From Krumholzibacterium sp965370495 (GTDB lineage Bacteria > Krumholzibacteriota > Krumholzibacteriia > Krumholzibacteriales > Krumholzibacteriaceae), in NCBI GenBank assembly GCA_965370495.1, contig CBDUUV010000028.1:1-25294 (forward strand): a DNA stretch of 25,294 bases, read 5' to 3'. Position 1 is the first letter of the stretch, and the number at the start of each line of letters is the position of its first letter. The position numbers were made by a program, and so were the translations under genes. The notes under the pieces were generated by a model. That model had not been told where the DNA came from. It did no database searches and worked only from the letters and a program-made list of their open reading frames with translations. This document shows, in pieces, positions 16,330 through 24,157 of this stretch.

Positions 16330-18264
16330 ATGAAGAAAACGTGTTTTCTTTGCTATGGTGAAAATGGAAAAGATGGCTTGTTTGTATACCAGGAACCCCC
16401 ACGGAATTCAAGGGGGGAGGAGTTCTTTGTATATTTTGAGCCTTGCAAGAAGGACTTCGAAGAAGTTGCACGCAAGCTTTTCAGAAAAGTCATATCAACC
16501 TCGAGGCTTGGCAGCCCGGCACAGTTCCTTCAGAAGATAATCGATGAATTCGTCAGCTCGATGGATGACCATGATCTCGCGGAAAGGTTTCTTTCCGATT
16601 CACAGATAATCGTAATGCTTCGAAACGAAAGTGATGTCTTTCTCCTCTGCAACAAGGCTATCGAGATACTTCATTGCGACCTGGACAGCAAACAGGAGGG
16701 GCCGCTTGGATCCCTCGATTCAGTGATCGAGATAAAAACCGGAGTCCATCCGGAACAGGGCGAACTTTTTGAGAATTCTATCGCGGATTATTTTCTTATC
16801 TACCACTTTACAATGCCGGAGGGCAACCATACATTGATTTTCGCTCGATCCAGGGAATTTGTTAACAGATACAGAGAAAAATTCCGTGACAGTGTTTTCT
16901 TCTCTTCATTCAGGAACAATGGCGAGGATGGAATAGATGTTGAGACAAATAGAACTTTTCCAGCGATGCACTGGAGTATTCCTGTCGAAAAAAGATCAAA
17001 AGGGGATTTACGCAAAAGGAGCGGGGGTATGATAAGAAAATGGGTACCGTATGCGGCTGGGGGACTGGCTGTGCTTGCCGCAATTATATTTATCTTCAAT
17101 CCATTTGGAATCGGTCATTCGGGCGACTCTGACGATGAAAGAGTCTTTTTATCCGTTCAGGATGAAGAACCCGCGAACGACCCCGAAAAGGGCCCGAACG
17201 AAGATAGAAGCCAGGGTGCTGCAGTTATCGAACATAATGATGACAGTGAAAGTGTCGAGGATCAGTTTTCCGGCGGACCCACGGAAATGTCTCCGATAAA
17301 GATCGCGTGGAAAGAGAAATTTGATGCTCCGGTCACCTCGTCCCCGGCAATCTGGAAAAACCAGTTGGTAGTTGGTTGCAGGGATGCTTTCATCTATTCA
17401 TTTCTAACAGATGGAACCCCTAAATGGAAGTATCAGGCAGAGCAGGGGATCGGATCTTCACCATGTTTTTCCGGAAACAGGGTAATCGGCGCGGATTACG
17501 CGGGAAACATTTTTTGTCTCAATGCTGAAACCGGTTCAAGGGTATGGAATTATTCAACAGGAGAAAAGATAATTGCTTCTCCGCGTGTTGACGGGAAAAT
17601 TGTTGTCACTGGAACAATGAAAGGCAATATAGTAGCGTTGAATTTCAAGGATGGAAAACAGATATGGAAACAGAGGCTTGGTGATGGGATCTGGGCATCT
17701 CCTGTACTTAGTGATGAATATATAATTGCGGGAACCACAGATGGATCTCTGGTCAGGATGAACAGGGAGGGGAGGATCGAGTGGAGGGTAAAACCGGGTG
17801 GATCGATCTATTCGAGCCCTCTTCTTATCGAAGACCGCGACCTGATCATCTTCGGGTCTGGAGATAAATATGTCTATGCCTATTCGATTTCGGAGGGGAG
17901 CCTTATGTGGCGTTTCCCCGGGGGGAGCGATTTGCGGAGTACTCCGGTAACGGATGGAAAGAATGTATATATTGGGTCGGAAGACGGTATTTTCTATGCG
18001 ATTTCCTATGCTGGCAGGATAGTATGGAAAAAAAACATCGGAGGAGCGATCAGGTCCAAGCCTCTGATAATGGGTAATGTGATCCTTATAACGAACTACA
18101 ACTCGAGGATTACCGTGCTGAACAGTGCTAACGGTGAACTTCTGGACGAATACATGGTCAAGTCACCTGTATACTCTTCTCCGGCAACTGACGGGAAAAG
18201 AGTCTTCTTTGGATCGAACCAGGGCTACCTTTATGCCCTGTCAGTCAGTTATGGCGTTATCTGA
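16330..18264 (+). CDS. Membrane-anchored PQQ-type beta-propeller protein with unknown cytoplasmic domain
   Basis: Function unknown. The 644-residue product has no N-terminal signal. Residues 1-235 form a folded domain with no motif I can name; it weakly recalls a PP2C-type phosphatase without its metal Asp residues (speculative). One membrane helix lies at about 238-257 (VPYAAGGLAVLAAIIFIF), with Arg/Lys before it, so the N-terminus should be cytoplasmic and the rest periplasmic. An acidic low-complexity linker (262-320) leads to a propeller from about 324 to 644. It has eight repeats of about 40 residues with the PQQ/BamB-like pattern W-K-x(n)-SSP-x(n)-V-x-G-x-x-x-G-x-(I/L)-x-A-L-x-x-x-x-G, suggesting eight blades. 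The ATG follows GAGGTGG. A weak terminator follows the stop. Confidence 0.8.
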   Translation: MKKTCFLCYGENGKDGLFVYQEPPRNSRGEEFFVYFEPCKKDFEEVARKLFRKVISTSRLGSPAQFLQKIIDEFVSSMDDHDLAERFLSDSQIIVMLRNESDVFLLCNKAIEILHCDLDSKQEGPLGSLDSVIEIKTGVHPEQGELFENSIADYFLIYHFTMPEGNHTLIFARSREFVNRYREKFRDSVFFSSFRNNGEDGIDVETNRTFPAMHWSIPVEKRSKGDLRKRSGGMIRKWVPYAAGGLAVLAAIIFIFNPFGIGHSGDSDDERVFLSVQDEEPANDPEKGPNEDRSQGAAVIEHNDDSESVEDQFSGGPTEMSPIKIAWKEKFDAPVTSSPAIWKNQLVVGCRDAFIYSFLTDGTPKWKYQAEQGIGSSPCFSGNRVIGADYAGNIFCLNAETGSRVWNYSTGEKIIASPRVDGKIVVTGTMKGNIVALNFKDGKQIWKQRLGDGIWASPVLSDEYIIAGTTDGSLVRMNREGRIEWRVKPGGSIYSSPLLIEDRDLIIFGSGDKYVYAYSISEGSLMWRFPGGSDLRSTPVTDGKNVYIGSEDGIFYAISYAGRIVWKKNIGGAIRSKPLIMGNVILITNYNSRITVLNSANGELLDEYMVKSPVYSSPATDGKRVFFGSNQGYLYALSVSYGVI

Positions 18265-18298
18265 CATGTTATCCCGAAGCAGCATGATTATTTTTTTT
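18265..18298 (+). terminator. Possible weak intrinsic terminator after the PQQ-propeller gene
   Basis: CATGTT (18265-18270) can pair with AGCATG (18281-18286, one G-U pair) around a 10-base loop, followed by ATTA and a run of eight T (18291-18298). The stem is short, so it may be inefficient. Its place directly after the stop codon fits the end of the envelope gene cluster before secA. Confidence 0.35.
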
Positions 18299-18360
18299 GG
18301 CAAGGCAGTATTTCTTTTGCGTAACGGGCGTTCCGTGTGACCTTGATTACAGGTGTTCAG

Positions 18361-18366
18361 TATACT
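18361..18366 (+). promoter_or_regulatory. Possible -10 box for secA
   Basis: TATACT lies 30 bases before the secA start, in the 131-bp gap that follows the possible terminator. No good -35 box is present at 16-19 bp spacing (TGACCT and TGTGAC are the nearest). A secA promoter is expected here from context, but the call rests mainly on this one box. Confidence 0.22.
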
Positions 18367-18395
18367 ATGTTCCAGATTAACCGGAGGGTTTTGTT

Positions 18396-21300
18396 TTGTT
18401 CAAAGGATTGGCTCATAAAATTTTCGGTGACCGCAAACAAAGGTTGATGAAAACCCTTGCCTCGAAGATAGCGTCCGTAAAGGAATGGGCGGACAGTTAT
18501 ACTTCTCTTGCCGATGAAGAGTTCCCCCAAAAAACCAGAGAATTCAAAGAAAGGCTAAAAAACGGAGCAACGGTTGATGATCTGATGCCCGAAACGTTCG
18601 GTCTTGTTATGGAGGCGTGCAAAAGACATGTGGGCAAAACGTGGAAAGTTGTTGGTCAGGATATAACCTGGGAAATGGTTCCCTTTGATGTCCAGATTGG
18701 AGGGGCAATAGTACTCCATGATGGTTCGATAGCTGAAATGGCCACAGGTGAGGGGAAAACGCTTGCTGCTGTTATGCCTCTTTATCTTAATTCCCTGATA
18801 AAGAGTGTTCACCTGGTGACGGTGAACGATTACCTGGCAAGACGTGATTCTGAGTGGATGGGAGAAATATACAGGTTCCTGGGTTTGACTGTAGGGCATC
18901 TGCAAAACGATATGCATCCCGAAGAAAAGAAAGATGTTTATAGCTGTGATGTAATTTACGGAACCAACAATGAATTCGGGTTCGATTATCTCAGGGACAA
19001 TATGAAGATGAAGCGCGAACTTCAGGTACAAAAACATCATCATTATGCTATTGTCGACGAGGTGGACAGTGTTCTTGTCGATGAGGCCAGAACACCTCTG
19101 ATCATATCAGGCCCTGTCCAGGGCTCGTCAAAAAACGAAAGTTTCTCATTTCTCAGAAGCAAGGTTGAGAATCTGGTCCGAAAGCAGAAGAGATTGATCA
19201 ATGAAATGATGGCTGATCTCGAAAAAAACATGGGTGAGGCTGGAGATGATGAGGATGACGAAACAGGAATAAAACTGCTGCTTGCCCGCAGGGGTGACCC
19301 GAAAAATAAAAAATTCATGAAAATCCGCAAGGTCCCCGGGTATGAGAAGATGATGCAGAGGTGCGAAACGGATTTTATGAGAGAAAAAAGGCTGCATGAA
19401 CTGGACGAAGAGCTGTTTTTCGTTATAGATGAAAAATCGAACACTATTGATCTTACAGAAAAAGGCAGAAATAATCTTTCTCCCGAAGACCAGGAATTGT
19501 TCGTGCTTCCAGACCTCAGTATCGAGATCAAGAAGATAGATTCAGACGATTCGCTGGATGTCAGGGAAAAGATCAGAAAAAAAGACCTTGCGTACCGAAG
19601 GTATGCTGAAAAGAGCGAAGTGATTCATAACTTCTCCCAGCTTTTTAAAGCATATACTCTTTTTGAAAAAGATGTCGAGTATGTGGTACAGGATGGACGC
19701 GTACTCATCGTCGATGAATTTACCGGAAGGCTAATGAGCGGAAGAAGATTCAGTGATGGACTTCATCAGGCACTTGAAGCCAAGGAGAAAGTCAGAATCG
19801 AGGGCGAAACACAGACATTTGCCACTATCACTCTTCAGAATTACTTCCGGATGTATGACAAACTTGCCGGGATGACAGGTACCGCGGAGACCGAAGAAGA
19901 AGAGTTTCACAAGATATACAAGATGATAGTCAATGTTGTGCCGACCAATAAACCCATACGACGGATCGATTACGAGGATGTTATTTTCAGAACAAAACGT
20001 GAAAAATACAAAGCAATTATAGAGGAGATCAAGAAGTATTACAAGGCTGATCTGCCGGTTCTGGTCGGAACAGTCACGGTGGAAGTATCAGAGACACTCG
20101 GCAGGATGCTGAAAAGAGAAGGTATTCCGCATAATGTTCTGAATGCCAAACATCATCAGAGGGAAGCGGAGATCATAACCCAGGCAGGGAAAAAGGGTGC
20201 TGTTACCATCGCTACAAATATGGCTGGCAGGGGTACTGATATAAAGCTGGAGAAGGGTGTCGTCAAGTGTGAAAGGTGCTGCATACTGTGCGAAACACCG
20301 GATGAATGTGACGATTGTCCCAATCCTGAGAAAAAAACTGCCTGCAAAGACGATGTTCCGTGTGGACTCCAGATAATCGGCACAGAACGACATGAAAGCA
20401 GGCGTATTGACAGGCAGCTTAGGGGACGTGCCGGAAGACAGGGTGATCCAGGTTCTTCGAGATTCTTTATTTCACTCGAGGATGATCTGATGCGTTTGTT
20501 CGGATCGGACAGAATTTCAACAGTGATGGACAAGCTTGGTATTGAGGAAGGCGAAGTTATTACGCACCCCTTTATAACCAGGGCTATAGAAAAATCTCAG
20601 AAGCGTGTAGAAATGTACAACTTCGGTATAAGAAAAAGGCTTCTCGAATACGATGATGTCATGAATAAACAGAGGGAAGTGATATACGGGCGCAGAAATG
20701 AGATGCTTCAGGTTGAGGATCTTGATGCTATGGTCGCAGGACTGATTGACAGTGTGCTCGATTATGTCGCTTACATGTTCATGCCGGAAGACATTGAATA
20801 TGAAGGATGGGATCTGGAAGCGGCTGCTGTCGAGCTTGAAAGCATCTTTCTCGTACCATTTCATATCGAGGGTATTTCTGAAAAATCCCGAAAAGACACT
20901 TCGGCCATCATCGAATATTTCAGATTAAAAGCGATGGAATCTTACGAAATCCGTAAATCCACAATACCCGAAGAGATTCTGGAACAGATCGGCCAACTGA
21001 TAATGCTGCAGAGTATAGACGAAAAATGGATGGATCATCTCCATGAGTTGGACAACCTGAAGGAAGGGATCCATTTCAGGTCTTACGCACAGAAAGATCC
21101 ATTGGTCGAGTACAAACAGGAAGCATTTCAAATGTTCTCAGATATGCTTGATGATATCGACAAAGCAATCCTCTGGGGGCTTTTCCATGCCAGGATCGAT
21201 ATGGATAAACGCGCGGAAAGAAGCAGGGGGAGCGACTCCGGTATTGCTGTGCATCAGGTCAGTAACGCATACGGGGCCATGCCGGCTGGCCCACAGAGAA

Positions 21301-21455
21301 CTCAAGACCGTTCAACAGGGAGGATGCCGGGCCCGGGAGCTGCGGAAAGAGCAAAACAGGTGCTCCGGGAAGAACCGAAAGTAGGAAGAAACAGCCCTTG
21401 TCCATGTGGAAGCGGAAAAAAATATAAAAAGTGTTGCGGAAAGAGCGCTTTCTGA
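18396..21455 (+). CDS. secA: Preprotein translocase ATPase SecA with FCB-type and Cys-rich insertions
   Basis: The motor that drives unfolded preproteins through SecYEG using ATP. Walker A ATGEGKT is at 116-122, DEVD at 221-224, DEFTGRLMSGRRFSDGLHQALEAKE at about 440-464, MTGTAETE at 493-500, NMAGRGTDI at 608-616 and GTERHESRRIDRQLRGRAGRQGDPGSS at 662-688. Residues about 243-365 are a long insertion in the first nucleotide-binding domain, as in Bacteroidetes-type SecA. A second insertion (625-656) holds eight Cys residues in a zinc-binding-like spacing. The C-terminal SEC-C motif CPCGSGKKYKKCCG (1002-1015) binds zinc and usually SecB or ribosomes. The length of 1019 exceeds E. coli SecA (901). 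The start is TTG, 7 bases after GGAGGG; the N-terminus fits the family. Confidence 0.97.
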   Translation: MFKGLAHKIFGDRKQRLMKTLASKIASVKEWADSYTSLADEEFPQKTREFKERLKNGATVDDLMPETFGLVMEACKRHVGKTWKVVGQDITWEMVPFDVQIGGAIVLHDGSIAEMATGEGKTLAAVMPLYLNSLIKSVHLVTVNDYLARRDSEWMGEIYRFLGLTVGHLQNDMHPEEKKDVYSCDVIYGTNNEFGFDYLRDNMKMKRELQVQKHHHYAIVDEVDSVLVDEARTPLIISGPVQGSSKNESFSFLRSKVENLVRKQKRLINEMMADLEKNMGEAGDDEDDETGIKLLLARRGDPKNKKFMKIRKVPGYEKMMQRCETDFMREKRLHELDEELFFVIDEKSNTIDLTEKGRNNLSPEDQELFVLPDLSIEIKKIDSDDSLDVREKIRKKDLAYRRYAEKSEVIHNFSQLFKAYTLFEKDVEYVVQDGRVLIVDEFTGRLMSGRRFSDGLHQALEAKEKVRIEGETQTFATITLQNYFRMYDKLAGMTGTAETEEEEFHKIYKMIVNVVPTNKPIRRIDYEDVIFRTKREKYKAIIEEIKKYYKADLPVLVGTVTVEVSETLGRMLKREGIPHNVLNAKHHQREAEIITQAGKKGAVTIATNMAGRGTDIKLEKGVVKCERCCILCETPDECDDCPNPEKKTACKDDVPCGLQIIGTERHESRRIDRQLRGRAGRQGDPGSSRFFISLEDDLMRLFGSDRISTVMDKLGIEEGEVITHPFITRAIEKSQKRVEMYNFGIRKRLLEYDDVMNKQREVIYGRRNEMLQVEDLDAMVAGLIDSVLDYVAYMFMPEDIEYEGWDLEAAAVELESIFLVPFHIEGISEKSRKDTSAIIEYFRLKAMESYEIRKSTIPEEILEQIGQLIMLQSIDEKWMDHLHELDNLKEGIHFRSYAQKDPLVEYKQEAFQMFSDMLDDIDKAILWGLFHARIDMDKRAERSRGSDSGIAVHQVSNAYGAMPAGPQRTQDRSTGRMPGPGAAERAKQVLREEPKVGRNSPCPCGSGKKYKKCCGKSAF

Positions 21456-21506
21456 GCAATATTCCTTCTTTGCCAGATGGTTGGAAGCTGAATGCTGGGG
21501 AGTACA

Positions 21507-21947
21507 ATGAAAGAACGCATCAAGGAGATTATAGAATACATCATGGAAGCCGAAGCAGGTGCGATGACGGATTCTGATGGCATAAACAACGAACTGGAGA
21601 GCCTTGGCTATTCGCAGGATGAAATCAAACAGGCGATGACCATTCTGGATTTAGGGATATTTAAAGAAGATTTCGAATCAGCATCCGCTTTTTTCACCAG
21701 AAACAGGGTGCTTGGAAAGGTAGAGAAAATTATCCTCTCTACTGAGGCGCAGGGTTATCTGATCAACCTGCAGATCTCCGGATGGCTGAGTGAAACACAG
21801 TTGAGCTTTATAATTGAAAATGCCGGGATGGAATACAGGATTCCTGTTTCAATGAATGAGGTCAGAGAGGTCGCGTCACGGCTGATTCCCGAAATCCCTG
21901 AAGATATCCTTGACGGTTCGATGGATTCATTTGAAAGCCTTAATTAA
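21507..21947 (+). CDS. smg: Smg/DUF494-family protein
   Basis: Small acidic protein of 146 residues, biochemical function unknown. It resembles the Smg family (DUF494), which in gamma-proteobacteria is encoded next to topA and dprA. The resemblance is in the N-terminal MKERIKEIIEYIMEAE, the ELESLGYSQDEIKQAMTILDL helical pair, and the later block STEAQGYLINLQISGWLSETQLSFII, like the family's GFLxxLExxGxLxxxxxExVI. The ATG at 21507 was preferred over ATG 21492 because GGGGAG lies just before it and the family begins at MKER. No signal or membrane segment is present. It lies between secA (52 nt upstream) and topA (14 nt downstream), which supports the assignment. Confidence 0.7.
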   Translation: MKERIKEIIEYIMEAEAGAMTDSDGINNELESLGYSQDEIKQAMTILDLGIFKEDFESASAFFTRNRVLGKVEKIILSTEAQGYLINLQISGWLSETQLSFIIENAGMEYRIPVSMNEVREVASRLIPEIPEDILDGSMDSFESLN

Positions 21948-21961
21948 ACCGGGGGAACACA

Positions 21962-24157
21962 TTGAATCAGGTACTTGTAATAGTTGAGTCACCCGCTAAA
22001 GCCCGGACGATAAAAAAATACCTGGGCAAAGGATACAAAATCAAAGCCTCGGTCGGGCATATTCGTGATCTTCCGAAGAAAGAACTGGGAATCGACATAG
22101 AAAAGGATTTCAAGCCAAAATATGTCAATGACAGAGGTAAGAGTAAAATCATCAAGGAACTGAGGTTGGCAGCCAAAGAAAGTTCCGAGATCCTTCTCGC
22201 AACTGATATGGACAGAGAAGGTGAAGCGATCGCGTGGCATCTTGACGAGATTCTCAAAAAGACGAAGATCCCATCGAAAAGGATTATATTCAACGAGATA
22301 ACGGCCAAAGCAATAAAGGAAGCTGTCAATAATCCACAAGAACTGGATATGAACAAGGTCAATGCCCAGCAGGCCAGAAGGATACTGGACAGGCTCGTAG
22401 GATACCTTGTAAGCCCTGTTCTATGGAAAGTTTTCTATAGGGGGCTTTCCGCAGGGAGAGTCCAGAGTGTGGGACTTCGGCTTTTATGTGAGAGAGAAGA
22501 TGAAATAAGGGCCTTTGTTTCCAGGGAATACTGGACGATCGAGGGGATTCTCAAAAACAGCAAAGGTATAGATTTTCCGGCCCGTCTTTTCAAGATCGAT
22601 GGAGAAAACCCGGAGATAAATGACAAGGAAACAGCCGGAAAGATCCTGACAGAGATAAGATCTGAAGATCTGCTTGTCAAAGAAGTAAGGGAAAAGGAAA
22701 AAAAGAGAAACCCGCAGCCTCCTTTTATAACAAGCACTCTACAACGTGAGGCAGCAAACCGTCTTGGTTTTTCAGCAAAGAAGACCATGATGCTTGCGCA
22801 GCAGCTTTATGAGGGAGTTTCTCTTGGCGCGGAAGGCTCTGTTGGACTGATCAGTTACATGCGAACTGATTCCACAAGAGTAAGTGACGAAGCTTTCAGG
22901 CAGGGACAGGCTTTTATCGAAGAGAATTTCGGAAAACCGACTGTTTTTCCCGGAAAACGTGGATTCCGAAAAGCAAAAAGATTACAGGATGCCCATGAAG
23001 CAGTGCGGCCAACAGATTCTTACAGGACGCCTGAAAAGGTGAGCCCCTTTCTCGATAAAGACCAGATGTCGCTTTACAGGCTCATATGGATGAGATTCCT
23101 CGCTTCAATGGCCACTCCTGTAGTCTACAGTGTTAAAGAAGTCGATATTTCGGCTGGTAATAAATATCTTCTCAGGGCTAATGGCAGGCAGGTCAAGGAT
23201 GTGGGGTTCCTTGCTATTTTTCCCGACAAGAAAAAAGAAGAAGAGAAACTGATACCGGACATGGAAAAAGATGAAAAACTGTTAATACAGGATTTTGAAA
23301 GTACGCAGCATTTTACAGAACCCCCCTCGAGATATTCGGAAGCTTCACTTATCAAGGAGCTTGAGGATAAGGGGATCGGTCGGCCCAGCACCTATGCAAG
23401 TATCATCAGTATAATTCTTGCGCGAGATTATGCCAGTCGAGAGGGCCGTTCGCTTTGTCCCACTGAACTGGGGGAGGTAGTCTGGAAATCACTCTCTAAG
23501 ATATTCAATGACATTTTCGAGATAGATTTTACCGCAAGGATGGAGAGCGAACTGGACAAGGTGGAAGATGCAAAGGAGAAATGGCAGGATGTCGTAAGTT
23601 TCTTTTATGAGCCTTTGACTGCGGATATCGAGGGTTTCAAGGGTAAACAGGCGGAATACAAGGAGTATTTTCAGGAAGAAACCGAAGAATTATGTGAGAA
23701 GTGTGGGAAAAAACTCATCAGGAAATGGAGCAGAAACGGCCAGTTTCTATCTTGTCCGGCTTATCCGGAATGTAAATATTCCAGGTCACTCGAACCTGAA
23801 GAGAAACTCGGCAGGGAATGCCCGAAATGCGGAGGGGAATTACGGTACAAATCAGGCCGTTTCGGCAGGTTTATAGCATGTTCGAATTATCCCGAATGCA
23901 AATATACGGAAGCGGTAACTCTTGGAATACCATGTCCTGAAGAAGGTTGTGACGGCGAGATTGTTGAAAAGAAGACTCAAAGAGGAAAAGTATTTTACGG
24001 TTGCAGCAGGTATCCTTCTTGCAAATTCGCGAGTTGGGACAAACCCACAACACAGAAATGCCTGGAATGTGAAAACTCTTTTCTCGTACTCAAGTCATCA
24101 AAGAAAAAGGGAGATTTTCTTCAATGTCCCAAGTGTAAATTCGAGGTTGTTCCCTGA
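21962..24157 (+). CDS. topA: DNA topoisomerase I (type IA)
   Basis: Relaxes negative supercoils by passing a strand through a transient single-strand break. The TOPRIM domain starts at once: VIVESPAKARTIKKYLG (6-22) with Glu9 and the acidic triad D82-x-D84-x-E86 in TDMDREGEAIAWHL. The catalytic Tyr299 lies in GLISYMRTDSTRVS (295-308), followed by DAHEAVRPT. The C-terminus (about 577-731) has four tetra-Cys zinc ribbons: CEKC...CPAYPEC, CPKC...CSNYPEC, C...C...CSRYPSC, and CLEC...CPKC; these bind single-stranded DNA. The length of 731 is typical. The start is TTG after GGGGGA; the encoded N-terminus matches the family closely. It overlaps trmFO by one base. Confidence 0.97.
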   Translation: MNQVLVIVESPAKARTIKKYLGKGYKIKASVGHIRDLPKKELGIDIEKDFKPKYVNDRGKSKIIKELRLAAKESSEILLATDMDREGEAIAWHLDEILKKTKIPSKRIIFNEITAKAIKEAVNNPQELDMNKVNAQQARRILDRLVGYLVSPVLWKVFYRGLSAGRVQSVGLRLLCEREDEIRAFVSREYWTIEGILKNSKGIDFPARLFKIDGENPEINDKETAGKILTEIRSEDLLVKEVREKEKKRNPQPPFITSTLQREAANRLGFSAKKTMMLAQQLYEGVSLGAEGSVGLISYMRTDSTRVSDEAFRQGQAFIEENFGKPTVFPGKRGFRKAKRLQDAHEAVRPTDSYRTPEKVSPFLDKDQMSLYRLIWMRFLASMATPVVYSVKEVDISAGNKYLLRANGRQVKDVGFLAIFPDKKKEEEKLIPDMEKDEKLLIQDFESTQHFTEPPSRYSEASLIKELEDKGIGRPSTYASIISIILARDYASREGRSLCPTELGEVVWKSLSKIFNDIFEIDFTARMESELDKVEDAKEKWQDVVSFFYEPLTADIEGFKGKQAEYKEYFQEETEELCEKCGKKLIRKWSRNGQFLSCPAYPECKYSRSLEPEEKLGRECPKCGGELRYKSGRFGRFIACSNYPECKYTEAVTLGIPCPEEGCDGEIVEKKTQRGKVFYGCSRYPSCKFASWDKPTTQKCLECENSFLVLKSSKKKGDFLQCPKCKFEVVP

